Shown in pieces: positions 48,028 through 55,814 of a stretch of DNA of 64,000 nt. The stretch lies in assembly GCA_900318255.1 (NCBI GenBank), contig ONJX01000001.1, positions 124,001 through 188,000 on the forward strand, read 5' to 3'. The DNA is from an uncultured Prevotellaceae bacterium. GTDB taxonomy: Bacteria > Bacteroidota > Bacteroidia > Bacteroidales > Muribaculaceae. Numbering within the stretch: position 1 is the first letter of the stretch; each line of letters opens with the position of its first letter. The position numbers and the translations under genes were made by a program. The notes under the pieces were generated by a model. The model ran no database searches. It was not told the origin of the DNA and saw only the letters and a program-made list of their open reading frames with translations.

Positions 48028-48690
48028 TTGATTCAAGCACTCAACATAACCAAGCGCTATGGTGACCTCGAGGTCCTGAAAGGGGTCTCGGTCACCATTG
48101 GCGATGGCGAGATTGTCGCCATTGTGGGGCCCAGTGGCGCCGGCAAGACCACGCTGCTGCAAATCATAGGCACCCTCGACACGCCACAGGGCGGCCAGGT
48201 GCTCTATGACGGCACCGACGTGCTGCGGCTCAAGCAACGCGAGCTGGCACACTTCCGCAACCGCAACATCGGCTTTGTGTTTCAGTTCCACCAGCTGCTG
48301 CCCGAGTTCACCACTCTCGAGAACGTGGCTATCCCGGCCCTGATAGGCGGTGACAAGAAGAGCGACGCCTACGAGCGGGCGCGGCAGCTGCTCGACCATC
48401 TGGGACTTGGCGGTCGTCTCGACCACAAGCCGGCGCAGCTCAGCGGCGGTGAGCGCCAGCGCGCGGCAGTGGCACGCGCACTGGTCAACAACCCAAAGGT
48501 GATTCTTGCCGATGAGCCTTCGGGCTCGCTCGACACTCAGAACAAGCAGGAGCTGCACCAGCTTTTCTTTGACCTGCGGCGGGAGTTCAACCACACCTTT
48601 GTCATCGTCACCCACGACGAGGGCCTGGCCACCAACAGCAATGTGGACCGCGTGCTGCACATGCGCGACGGAATCATAATCAATGCTTAA
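48028..48690 (+). CDS. lolD: LolD-like ABC transporter ATP-binding protein
   Basis: A 220-aa ATPase with Walker [10 protein letters not shown] (from about residue 35), LSGGERQR signature, and Walker [13 protein letters not shown]. The sequence [14 protein letters not shown] is characteristic of LolD/MacB ATPases that power lipoprotein release or envelope export. The start is TTG at 48028 (TTG-ATT-CAA), supported by alignment of [18 protein letters not shown] with family N-termini; no ATG is suitable. No permease gene is adjacent. Confidence 0.9.
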   Translation: MIQALNITKRYGDLEVLKGVSVTIGDGEIVAIVGPSGAGKTTLLQIIGTLDTPQGGQVLYDGTDVLRLKQRELAHFRNRNIGFVFQFHQLLPEFTTLENVAIPALIGGDKKSDAYERARQLLDHLGLGGRLDHKPAQLSGGERQRAAVARALVNNPKVILADEPSGSLDTQNKQELHQLFFDLRREFNHTFVIVTHDEGLATNSNVDRVLHMRDGIIINA

Positions 48691-48691
48691 T

Positions 48692-48738
48692 AAAATCTAG
48701 AAGTTCTAGACAATCTAGAGTATATAGAACTTCTAAAA
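48692..48738. repeat. TCTAGAA repeats after lolD
   Basis: ATCTAGAAGTTCTAGACAAT and further TCTAGA/TATAGAACTTC words mirror those before lolD at 47964-48017. Confidence 0.75.
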
Positions 48739-48753
48739 AAACAGCAATTAAAG

Positions 48754-49431
48754 ATGCGTAATTTTATTCTTATAGCAATCGCTGTCCTGTCTCTCGCTGC
48801 TTGCGACCGCAGTCATGACGGCAAGCTCGACGAGGCGTTTGAGACGCAGGTGGTTGACATTGTCACCTACACCGGGCTTGATGGTAGTGGCCATGCCACC
48901 TTCTGCCTCGACGGGCGTGACGATGAGCCTGCCGTGATGCTCTACACCAGGGTGGGTGCCCTCGACAAGGTGAAAGAGAACGAGCGCCTGCTGCTCACCT
49001 ACGCCATCGACCACCGCGCTAGCGATAACTCCTACTGGAACATCGATGCCCGTGGCTACTCACGCATCATCAACGACTCGCTGCGGGTGAACGCTAAGCC
49101 GCTCGACACCTACCAGATGCGGCCCATCAAGCTCATCAGCGCATGGCGCACAGGCGAGTACATCAACCTGCACGGCCAGGCCGAGACATCAAGCAAGAGC
49201 CGCCTGCTCTACATGATGATTGACAGCGACACTAAGTATGACGAGACCGTTGACGCCTATCTCGTCCACGACCTGCTGGGCAGCGACAGCATCTTCCAGT
49301 GGCGCGAGTTCTATATGTCGGTCAACGTTGCCGCCCTCAAAAGCCCAAATGCCCCCTGCCACACCCTGCGCCTGCACCTCAACGACGAGGCCAACCACAA
49401 AATCACCTACCGCGACTTCCACATCAAATAA
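48754..49431 (+). CDS. NigD-like lipoprotein
   Basis: A 225-aa lipoprotein (MRNFILIAIAVLSLAAC; cysteine 17). The mature part follows the two-domain NigD-like pattern: an OB-like first half with LLLTYAIDHR, and a beta-sandwich second half beginning PIKLISAWRTGEYINLHGQA. NigD-like proteins are common Bacteroidales surface lipoproteins; the name comes from a bacteriocin-linked operon but function is unclear. The family assignment is moderate. Confidence 0.65.
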   Translation: MRNFILIAIAVLSLAACDRSHDGKLDEAFETQVVDIVTYTGLDGSGHATFCLDGRDDEPAVMLYTRVGALDKVKENERLLLTYAIDHRASDNSYWNIDARGYSRIINDSLRVNAKPLDTYQMRPIKLISAWRTGEYINLHGQAETSSKSRLLYMMIDSDTKYDETVDAYLVHDLLGSDSIFQWREFYMSVNVAALKSPNAPCHTLRLHLNDEANHKITYRDFHIK

Positions 49432-49456
49432 AAACTTTGAGATAAAGTGCTATATC

Positions 49457-49750
49457 GTGAAAAACAGCAACCTTACTCCAATTGAGGATTTAATCGAAGA
49501 GGATTTTGGCTCAATCGACACCCCTTCAAGGGTGGAATTTGAGGCCGATTGTGACGCTTTCATCCTTGGTGTGCGCCTCAGGGAAGAAAGACGCAAAGCC
49601 GGACTCACTCAGGAGCAACTTGCTCAGAGAATTGGCACGAAGAAAAGCTACATTTCTCGTGTTGAGAACGGCCATGCCGACATCCAGCTCTCTACCCTCT
49701 TCAAGATTTTTCAAGGACTCGGTCGCCGAGTGAGCCTTAGAGTTCTTTAA
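49457..49750 (+). CDS. HigA-like XRE antitoxin, orphan
   Basis: A 97-aa DNA-binding protein from GTG 49457 (VKNSNLTPIEDLIEEDFGSI). A helix-turn-helix of XRE type covers residues 40-95 (RKAGLTQEQLAQRIGTKKSY...ENGHADIQLSTLFKIFQGLG). The match to HigA antitoxins of HigBA pairs is strong, but the usual upstream toxin gene is missing: only 25 nt separate it from the lipoprotein stop. It may be a solitary regulator or the remains of a pair. Confidence 0.8.
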   Translation: MKNSNLTPIEDLIEEDFGSIDTPSRVEFEADCDAFILGVRLREERRKAGLTQEQLAQRIGTKKSYISRVENGHADIQLSTLFKIFQGLGRRVSLRVL

Positions 49751-49751
49751 G

Positions 49752-49864
49752 AGAAACCGCTATCTTTGCGGATGGCAGAAAACAGATTGAATTATGGAAA
49801 GAAAATTTAAATAATCTGGCGTAAGCCAGCTTTTCGACATCGATAGATGCAGCTTTTTGAGATT
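49752..49864 (+). repeat. 113-bp dispersed repeat, copy 1
   Basis: It contains TATCTTTG (49761-49768, a -7 box), a 12-codon frame MAENRLNYGKKI, the hairpin CTGGC-GTAA-GCCAG followed by TTTTCG, and CATCGATAGATGCAGCTTTT. It differs from copy 3 (55323-55436) at only a few bases. Confidence 0.85.
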
Positions 49865-49922
49865 ACACACAGCAGCGATTTGTTCAAATTGGCTCAAATT
49901 TAGTTATTATTTTTATGATTTT

Positions 49923-49954
49923 CTTGCTTTTAAATAAAAAACAATCTAAATTTG
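49923..49954 (+). promoter_or_regulatory. Promoter upstream of the rod RNA
   Basis: CTTG (49923-49926), 20 nt, TAAATTTG (49947-49954). Transcription would start near 49960 and meet a hairpin AAGCAC/GTGCTT (49963-49993) followed by TTTTT within about 40 nt. Confidence 0.6.
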
Positions 49955-50025
49955 CAACATTAAAGCACATAGCAGAGGCTATACATAGTGCTTTTTGACA
50001 TAGAGAAAGCGTTTATGCTTATCCA

Positions 50026-50180
50026 AACTTAGAAATTCGCCAAATTTTTAAACTCGATTGGTAATAGCAGTTTTAGACGCCTTCCCTTGCCTATATCCAC
50101 CTATGTTGGTGACAGATATAATGGCATGGCGTGAGGTAGACTGTTTTTTCGAGTTGGGCGTTTGGCGATGCCTCTAAGTT
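50026..50180 (+). ncRNA. Rod-shaped structured RNA, 6S-like candidate
   Basis: Nested complementary segments fold this 155-nt stretch into one long interrupted hairpin: AACTTAGA (50026) with TCTAAGTT (50173), TCGCCAAA (50037) with TTTGGCGA (50161), AACTCGA (50051) with TCGAGTT (50149), CAGT (50068) with ACTG (50140), CGCC with GGCG, TGCC with GGCA, TATATC (50092) with GATATA (50115), and CACC with GGTG closing a 6-nt loop. Internal loops interrupt it, as in 6S RNA, which mimics an open promoter for RNA polymerase. Strand is assumed from the upstream promoter. Identity as 6S RNA is unproven; it might instead be a leader of the TPR gene. Confidence 0.5.
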
Positions 50181-50277
50181 AAAAGCAGGTAACAACCTCA
50201 CGTTTTCTTTTATAAAACAAGAAGATTTATTAACTTAGTGGCGTTCAAAAGATTCGCTACCTCAAAAACAAAACGAT

Positions 50278-51846
50278 ATGAAAACATCCTTTCTTCGCAT
50301 TTTGGTTATAATCTGCGCCGTGGTTTGGTCGCTTGGGGTGCAGGCGCAGAGGTCTATTGACTTGATCAACGACAACGACCGTGTGCAGCTTGATGAGGCT
50401 ATTGGCCTCATGGATAGTGGCAAACCCAAAGATGCCATCAAGATTTTTGACGACTTGTGCAAGAAGTACAAGGACAATTACATCCTTGAGTACGAACGGC
50501 TCTATGCCTACTATCTCGCTGGCGACTTCAAGCGCATAGTCAAGGATGGCCCCAAGCTCTATAAGCATCCCGAAAGTGAGCCTCAGCTCTATCAGTTGGT
50601 GGGAAATGCCCAGGATGTGCTTGGCGATCCCGAAGCGGCAGTGAAGACCTATGATGAAGGTCTCAAGCGTTTCCCCAATTCGGGCCACCTCTATCTCGAG
50701 AAGGGCAACATCCACATGATGCATCAGCGCTACAACGAGGCGGTTGAGTGCTATCTGCATGGTGTAGAGGTGCAGCCCGACTTTGCCAGTAACTACTACC
50801 GACTAGCGAAGCTGTATGCCAACTCAACCGAGCCGTTGTGGGCGATAGTATATGGTGAGGTAGTGTGCAACTTGCAGCCTGGCACAGAACGCAGCGCTGA
50901 GATGGGAAAGCTAATCTATGACCTTTTTAACGAAAATATTAAGGCCGATAGCAAGGACACCATTCATGTCACTATGAGTAAAATGAATACAATATATATG
51001 GACAGTGACACCTCAAGGATAAAGGTGCCTTTTCCTATGGCTTATGAGATGGGGCTCTCTATTGCTGTTGGCCCTTATGGGAAAGAACTATTTGAGAACA
51101 AGAAACTGACAGTATCCCAAATTGCTGACATTCGCAAGAGTGCTATTGAAATTCTAGACTCAATAGCTCCTGAACAATACAATCTCTCTCTTCTTGACTT
51201 CCATCGCAAACTCATTAAAAGTGGGCACTGGACGGCTTATAACATGTGGCTTATGTCACCTGGGGCCGAAGAAGAGACTAATCAATGGGCCGACACCAAA
51301 GAAGGTGAAGAGCAGCTTCAGAAGTTTGCCAACTGGTTTGGTGAGAACCGTCTCGTCCCAACGGTGAACAAACCCACAGTTATGACAAAAATGTATATGA
51401 CCGATGAACTCAACATACCCAGCATTGATGAGGTGTCCACTGCTGACGGTTGCCGGTTACACCGCGACGACGCTCTGCGGCTAGCGAAGTGGTACCTCGA
51501 GCAGCCAGCCACCACTAAAGATTTGACTCATCTGAATGTGTTGCAATTCTTGATGAAGTGGATGGAGAACACCGACGAGTTCACTTTCTCAATAAGCGAT
51601 AATGCAGCAATTGGTCATATAGAACTCTTCGCAGCATTCATGGCCGCGACAACAGAACACGCCATCGAGTTCAACGTTAGCAAGACCGACGAAGCGATGT
51701 ACTGCGAGGTGATGCTCCAAGTCATCGACTACTACAAGCGCAACAAAGACGTGCTCGGAACCATCGAGTCTATGGAGAAATATCTCGATATGGACGGCCC
51801 CACCCTGCGCAACACCCTTGCCCAGGAGTTCAAGAAATTTAAGTGA
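50278..51846 (+). CDS. Exported TPR-repeat protein
   Basis: A 522-aa protein with a signal peptide (MKTSFLRILVIICAVVWSLG, cleavage after QAQ) and tetratricopeptide repeats from about 35 to 200 (EAIGLMDSGKPKDAIKIFDD, LEKGNIHMMHQRYNEAVECY). The second half is helical without recognised motifs. It is the first gene after the rod RNA and lies 50 nt before a TonB-C-terminal gene. Role unknown. Confidence 0.8.
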   Translation: MKTSFLRILVIICAVVWSLGVQAQRSIDLINDNDRVQLDEAIGLMDSGKPKDAIKIFDDLCKKYKDNYILEYERLYAYYLAGDFKRIVKDGPKLYKHPESEPQLYQLVGNAQDVLGDPEAAVKTYDEGLKRFPNSGHLYLEKGNIHMMHQRYNEAVECYLHGVEVQPDFASNYYRLAKLYANSTEPLWAIVYGEVVCNLQPGTERSAEMGKLIYDLFNENIKADSKDTIHVTMSKMNTIYMDSDTSRIKVPFPMAYEMGLSIAVGPYGKELFENKKLTVSQIADIRKSAIEILDSIAPEQYNLSLLDFHRKLIKSGHWTAYNMWLMSPGAEEETNQWADTKEGEEQLQKFANWFGENRLVPTVNKPTVMTKMYMTDELNIPSIDEVSTADGCRLHRDDALRLAKWYLEQPATTKDLTHLNVLQFLMKWMENTDEFTFSISDNAAIGHIELFAAFMAATTEHAIEFNVSKTDEAMYCEVMLQVIDYYKRNKDVLGTIESMEKYLDMDGPTLRNTLAQEFKKFK

Positions 51847-51897
51847 GAAACGCAGACCTCAAAAGAAGCACAGCTTTGAGAACAAAAATTAATTGAG

Positions 51898-52578
51898 ATG
51901 AAACAAGGAAAGCATATTTGTGAGACGCTGAAGGGCATTCGTAAAGAAATTGCCCAGGCTAATGATATTGACTACATTCCAATTGAGTGCTCGCACAATG
52001 GTGACTGCGCTGGCACGTGTCCTGCCTGTGAGAGCGAAATGCGTTGGTTAGAGCGACAACTGCGACTTCGTCAGTCGCTTGGAAAGGCAGTAATCGTTGC
52101 TGGGCTAAGCCTGGCATTGAGCGGCGTTGCAACGGCAAGTCCAAGTCCATCTCCAGTGCCAAGTGACAGGAAAAAGAACGTGAAGCAACATCGGACGCAT
52201 AAGCAGAAGAAAATTAATAATGATGTTTTACCTGTGGGGAGAGTGATTCAAGGGCAAGTAACATCGTTTTATGAAACAGCTGAGTTTCCTAACGGTCAAC
52301 AAGCATTATTGGATTCTATTGTAAAAAACATAGAAATTCCCAAAGAATTGATTGGAAGTTCCGATGAAAAAGTGGTGGTAATGTTCAGCATTTTAACGGA
52401 TTGTAGCATAGGCGAAGTAAAAATAGAAAAGTCCACAAATCCCGCAATTGACAAATATGTCATTGATGCCATCCGCAAACTTCCAAAGTTTTCAAAACCT
52501 GGACATTATGCGAATGGTGACCCTGTGACAACTTGGCTCACAATCCCTATTACAGTTAAAGGCAAGGACAGTGAGTAA
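51898..52578 (+). CDS. TonB C-terminal domain protein with Cys-rich cytoplasmic N-terminus
   Basis: A 226-aa protein. The N-terminus is cytoplasmic: KHICETLKGIRKEIAQAND, then CSHNGDCAGTCPACESEMRW with four cysteines spaced as in a small metal site, and an LERQLRLR helix. A transmembrane helix (AVIVAGLSLALSGVATAS) precedes a Ser-Pro linker and a C-terminal TonB-like domain (about 125-220) with VVVMFSILTDCSIGEVKIEK. TonB proteins carry proton-motive energy to outer-membrane receptors; no ExbBD or receptor is nearby. Confidence 0.78.
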   Translation: MKQGKHICETLKGIRKEIAQANDIDYIPIECSHNGDCAGTCPACESEMRWLERQLRLRQSLGKAVIVAGLSLALSGVATASPSPSPVPSDRKKNVKQHRTHKQKKINNDVLPVGRVIQGQVTSFYETAEFPNGQQALLDSIVKNIEIPKELIGSSDEKVVVMFSILTDCSIGEVKIEKSTNPAIDKYVIDAIRKLPKFSKPGHYANGDPVTTWLTIPITVKGKDSE

Positions 52579-52632
52579 AACTGCTTGTTTTTTCAAAACG
52601 ACACCATTGTTCCACAACTTAAAGAAGAAAAA

Positions 52633-53184
52633 ATGAAAAAGAATAAAGTGTTTCTAGTATTATTACTACAATTAATGGCCTTACATGCTTGGGCATCTAC
52701 TGGGCAAACTTTAGACTTGTTTAAAGAGCTTATGAGTTTTGAAATAAATATTGATGATTCATTTGCTAAATTTGTACGGCAACATAAAATCTCTAAAGCA
52801 GATGCACATGAAATCATTTATGCTGCAGATTTGTTGTCGGGTGAAGAATCGATAATTCGGGATATTGCCAAAGAAACAGCAATGTATAATGAGTCTTTTG
52901 AGTTTAATACATTATTTGGTGTGTACATTTTTTTCGATACATCAAATCAACATGCAACTCATTATGTATTATTATTTAACAATAACGAGAAAAAGATATT
53001 TGACGAGTCATGTTTACATGTTTTATTGTCTGAATTATTGACGATTAATAAAGAAAATAAAAACAAGCTTTCTGATTCAATGCTTATCAAGATACTCGAA
53101 ACATTTAGATCATATGAATCATTTTATTCTTTACAATACAACACTCAAGAAATAGGCGGTTTCGAAGTTTATAATTATGATTAA
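52633..53184 (+). CDS. Exported protein of unknown function
   Basis: A 183-aa exported protein, AT-rich, from ATG 52633 (signal peptide MKKNKVFLVLLLQLMALHAWA). The mature part is helical at first (LDLFKELMSFEINIDDSFAK) and mixed later. No family recognised. Its base composition differs from the flanking core genes. Confidence 0.65.
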   Translation: MKKNKVFLVLLLQLMALHAWASTGQTLDLFKELMSFEINIDDSFAKFVRQHKISKADAHEIIYAADLLSGEESIIRDIAKETAMYNESFEFNTLFGVYIFFDTSNQHATHYVLLFNNNEKKIFDESCLHVLLSELLTINKENKNKLSDSMLIKILETFRSYESFYSLQYNTQEIGGFEVYNYD

Positions 53185-53190
53185 TGCCAA

Positions 53191-53293
53191 TCTCTTTGCC
53201 GATGGCAGAAAACAGATTGAATTATGGCAAGAAAATATAATAATCTGGCGTAAGCCAGCTTTTCGACATCGATAGGTGCAGCTTTGTGAGATT
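53191..53293 (+). repeat. 113-bp dispersed repeat, copy 2
   Basis: Same arrangement as copies 1 and 3, with a small deletion in the AATATAAATAAT stretch and a few substitutions (e.g. AGGTGCAG). Its -7 box is altered to TCTCTTTG, so this copy may be silent. Confidence 0.8.
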
Positions 53294-53346
53294 CTCTTAC
53301 TAATTTTGTAAAATAATCTCTAAAACAACTTTTAATAGAAGAATAT

Positions 53347-53377
53347 TTTGTGGTATTAAAAATAATACCTATATTTG
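53347..53377 (+). promoter_or_regulatory. Promoter of the DUF4160/DUF2442 pair
   Basis: TTTG (53347-53350), 19 nt, TATATTTG (53370-53377), about 28 nt before ATG 53406. Confidence 0.7.
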
Positions 53378-53405
53378 CGTCATAAACATAAAAACAATCA
53401 GAGTT

Positions 53406-53645
53406 ATGCCCGAAGTATTTCGTTTTTTTGGATTCTCGTTTTTCTTTTATAGCAAATAACACGAGCCCGTGCACATTCATGTTGAAGGTAACGACGGCAT
53501 GGCAAAATTTGATTGGGATGGCGACAAGTTTGTCCTTGTTGAGAAACAAAACATTAAGGCTGGTGACATGAAGAAAATCAAAACTGTTATCAACGATAAT
53601 GCCGATATTATAATAAAACGCTGGAAAGAATATTTTGAAAAATAG
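53406..53645 (+). pseudogene. DUF4160 gene with an in-frame stop
   Basis: The 80-codon frame reads MPEVFRFFGFSFFFYSK, then TAA (53457-53459), and continues HEPVHIHVEGNDGMAKFDWD to a final TAG at 53643. Family members have a continuous FYS-x-E/D-HEP-x-H-x-HV block exactly here, so one base change has cut the protein at codon 18. The promoter and the downstream DUF2442 gene are intact. DUF4160-DUF2442 pairs are common and toxin-antitoxin-like, though not proven. Confidence 0.85.
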
Positions 53646-53660
53646 CACAACATCACCACT

Positions 53661-54068
53661 ATGAAGATTGTTAAGATTTGGTTTGATAGCGAACACATAT
53701 TTGGCGTTGACGAGAATGGCAAGGAGTATCGCCAATCGTTGCTATGGTATCCTAAACTTAGGACTGCCACTGCCGAGCAGCGCGAACAATATAAATTTGG
53801 ATTAGGAGGTATTCATTGGCGCGAACTTGACGAAGACATAAGCTTCGAGAGCTTCGAATATGATGATGCTGAGCCAACTGCAATGCAACGTTTTTTCTTG
53901 ACACACAAAGAAATAAATGTTGCCGAGTTTGCACGCTCTTTAGGCATGAATGCCACTCTTTTAAGAAACTATATCAATGGATTCAAGAAACCATCGGCCG
54001 AAAGAGAAAAAGCTATTCTTGCCCACATACACAAACTCGGCAAAGAGATGATGGCTGCCTGCTTCTAA
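53661..54068 (+). CDS. DUF2442 domain protein with C-terminal helix-turn-helix
   Basis: A 135-aa protein. Residues 1-75 follow the DUF2442 pattern (VKIWFDSEHIFGVDENGKEY, LGGIHWRELDEDISFESF), and residues 85-130 form a helix-turn-helix of XRE/HTH-3 kind (EINVAEFARSLGMNATLLRN). It starts 15 nt after the broken DUF4160 frame, the usual order for this pair. If the pair is a toxin-antitoxin unit this would be the antitoxin, kept after toxin loss. Confidence 0.85.
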   Translation: MKIVKIWFDSEHIFGVDENGKEYRQSLLWYPKLRTATAEQREQYKFGLGGIHWRELDEDISFESFEYDDAEPTAMQRFFLTHKEINVAEFARSLGMNATLLRNYINGFKKPSAEREKAILAHIHKLGKEMMAACF

Positions 54069-54080
54069 ATGAGTGATATA

Positions 54081-54118
54081 ATGGCATAAAACAGATTGAA
54101 TTATGGCAAGAGAATATC
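54081..54118 (+). repeat. 113-bp dispersed repeat, 5' part only
   Basis: ATGGCATAAAACAGATTGAA and on match the first 38 nt of the repeat, with one change and a second near the end. Its ATGGCAAGA (from 54103) is the start of the next gene, so the repeat has become that gene's start site. Confidence 0.7.
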
Positions 54119-55305
54119 ATATATGGGCTATATTGCTGCTGATGGTTTGCGCCACGGGCTTCACTGTGGCGGCACAGTCGGCTGCAACTAAGAACGATAC
54201 CATAAAACTTATCATTAATGGTGTCGAATTTAATGCTGATAGAGCTCTTGTTCACGCTGTTGATGAGCCACTCAACAGTGTAATGAAGAAGTTTCACAGT
54301 TTAGAAGTTTGTCAAAATCAGTCTGAAGATAATGTTAGGGAGCAGAATCCAGCTAAATACAAGAATTGGAAAACCATTGGAGAGTATCTTAGGAAAAACG
54401 ATTTTAATGGTGCTCGAGAAGCTTTTGGAGACCTTCAGCTGATAGAAACTCTCTATCACTACGAACTTGGTGATTCTATTGAAGGTTTTAGATCTTATTG
54501 GTATGACGAACAAACTGCCAATAAGATACCTGATATGGTGAGATCTTCTAATCAACACGGACACGTTTGCACCAATAAAATTAAAGCCTTGTCATGGATT
54601 ATTTGGATTTATCGGAATGAGACACCAATTCACAATTATCTTGTTTTCAAAAACGCTAAAGATGAAGTGATATATGATTACTATTGCCACAAGCAAGATA
54701 AAGGTTTTGATGAATATGGTCGTATCTATATAAACGTTTCTTTTGTCAAACAACCTACTGATGGTTATGATGAGCTTGTAAATGAGATAGGTGCATGGAT
54801 TGATTTGGTTAAAGAAGTGGGCATTGATGAAGTGAGAAAAAAAGGCATTGCTCCATTGAGTTCTATAAAGTATAAGATAATATCTTATGAGGAAATTATG
54901 CCAGAATTGTTTAAACCAGACTATAAGTTAAGAACAATCAGGGGATTGGTAGTAGATGATCTCGACTTTGAGCCAGTTCCATTGGTGGATATCATGATTA
55001 ACGATTCTGTAGAAATTGCAAATACAGAGCTCTACGGCTTTTTCTTTGTCTTGGTTCCCGACACAATTAAGGCATTAAGTTTTATGGCTGTTGGATTTGA
55101 GCCTATGAAAGTGGAACTATGCGACGATGATTATCTTGAAGTGATAATGATTAGTACATCTTCTGATTGCTTCTTACCTAAAGACGAAGCAAAAAAGGAA
55201 ACACAAAAGAGATTCAAGCAGTTGGGGAAATTGAGAAAAGAAGCTCTCAAGCGCGGCATTTTCCAAACCAAAAAACCGTGCTATAAGCAGATATTTGTTC
55301 CGTGA
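54103..55305 (+). CDS. Exported protein with carboxypeptidase-regulatory-like domain
   Basis: A 400-aa exported protein: signal peptide (MAREYHIWAILLLMVCATGF, cleavage after AAQ), an unknown domain (about 30-270) with many Tyr/Asp/Glu residues, and a C-terminal beta-sandwich (about 275-350: IRGLVVDDLDFEPVPLVDIM, FFVLVPDTIKALSFMAVGFE) like the carboxypeptidase regulatory-like domains of Bacteroidetes surface proteins. The first codons lie inside the partial 113-bp repeat. No enzyme motif seen. Confidence 0.75.
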   Translation: MAREYHIWAILLLMVCATGFTVAAQSAATKNDTIKLIINGVEFNADRALVHAVDEPLNSVMKKFHSLEVCQNQSEDNVREQNPAKYKNWKTIGEYLRKNDFNGAREAFGDLQLIETLYHYELGDSIEGFRSYWYDEQTANKIPDMVRSSNQHGHVCTNKIKALSWIIWIYRNETPIHNYLVFKNAKDEVIYDYYCHKQDKGFDEYGRIYINVSFVKQPTDGYDELVNEIGAWIDLVKEVGIDEVRKKGIAPLSSIKYKIISYEEIMPELFKPDYKLRTIRGLVVDDLDFEPVPLVDIMINDSVEIANTELYGFFFVLVPDTIKALSFMAVGFEPMKVELCDDDYLEVIMISTSSDCFLPKDEAKKETQKRFKQLGKLRKEALKRGIFQTKKPCYKQIFVP

Positions 55306-55322
55306 TAGGAAAGAATGATAAC

Positions 55323-55436
55323 AGAAAACCGCTATCTTTGCCGATGGCAGAAAACAGATTGAATTATGGAAAGAAAATATAAATAATCTGGCGTAAGCCA
55401 GCTTTTCGACATCGATAGATGCAGCTTTTTGAGATT
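55323..55436 (+). repeat. 113-bp dispersed repeat, copy 3
   Basis: TATCTTTG at 55333-55340, MAENRLNYGKKI frame, and CTGGC-GTAA-GCCAG-CTTTT hairpin as in copy 1. The two copies are nearly identical though 5.5 kb apart, so they spread recently or are kept by gene conversion. Confidence 0.85.
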
Positions 55437-55456
55437 ATATTACTAACTTTGGGGCG

Positions 55457-55590
55457 TGAAACAACGGGGTCTGACCCCGTTGTTTCATTAGCGAGAGGAT
55501 TACCTGTTGTAAATGCAAATTCGTTCAACAGAGCTGAAAGAATTAACGTAAATTCATTCAATGGCATTGAACGAATTTTTATTTTTTCTT
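55457..55590 (+). ncRNA. Candidate small RNA with promoter box and terminator
   Basis: TAACTTTG (55444-55451) should start RNA near 55457, where a perfect 15-bp hairpin TGAAACAACGGGGTC-T-GACCCCGTTGTTTCA (55457-55487) begins. At the end, AAATTCATTCAA (55550-55561) pairs with TTGAACGAATTT (55567-55578), one mismatch, followed by TTATTTTTTC. An earlier AAATTCGTTCAA (55517-55528) pairs perfectly with the same 3' arm, so two exclusive folds exist, as in attenuators. No good -33 was found. Confidence 0.5.
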
Positions 55591-55641
55591 GTTTTTTTCA
55601 ATAGAAGAAACTAACTTTACGCCCAAGAAAGCAACATAATA

Positions 55642-55769
55642 ATGGAAAACATAAAAAGAATACTACAACAGGAAGCAAGGTAGCAAAAGCACCATTGGCA
55701 TTCGCCAAGAACTATCCCGACACCACTTTTGAAACCATCAATCGTGACAATTTCCTGAATTTCATTTAG
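55642..55769 (+). pseudogene. Frameshifted short gene remnant
   Basis: From ATG 55642 the frame reads MENIKRILQQEAR then TAG; shifted by one base the reading VAKAPLAFAKNYPDTTFETI continues to NRDNFLNFI and a stop at 55767. The join of a good start with a good C-terminus in another frame suggests one small gene broken by an indel. Family not recognised. Confidence 0.4.
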
Positions 55770-55814
55770 CATTAAATCCAGCACACTATTCTTCCATAAC
55801 CTAAAAGAAGAGAA

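Noticed and set aside
49220-49456. N-terminal extension of the HigA-like frame
   Set aside because: It lies inside the NigD-like gene in a different frame; the family start corresponds to GTG 49457.
53457-53459. Recoding or read-through of the DUF4160 TAA
   Set aside because: TAA is rarely recoded and there is no downstream structure suggesting it; a simple nonsense mutation is the plainer reading.
53181-53735. 184-codon minus-strand frame
   Set aside because: It is antisense to the DUF4160 frame and repeat copy 2; no family features, and the plus-strand reading explains the conservation.
55364-55604. Short frames on both strands across repeat copy 3 and the RNA candidate
   Set aside because: They follow the hairpin sequence and differ between repeat copies; no start signal.
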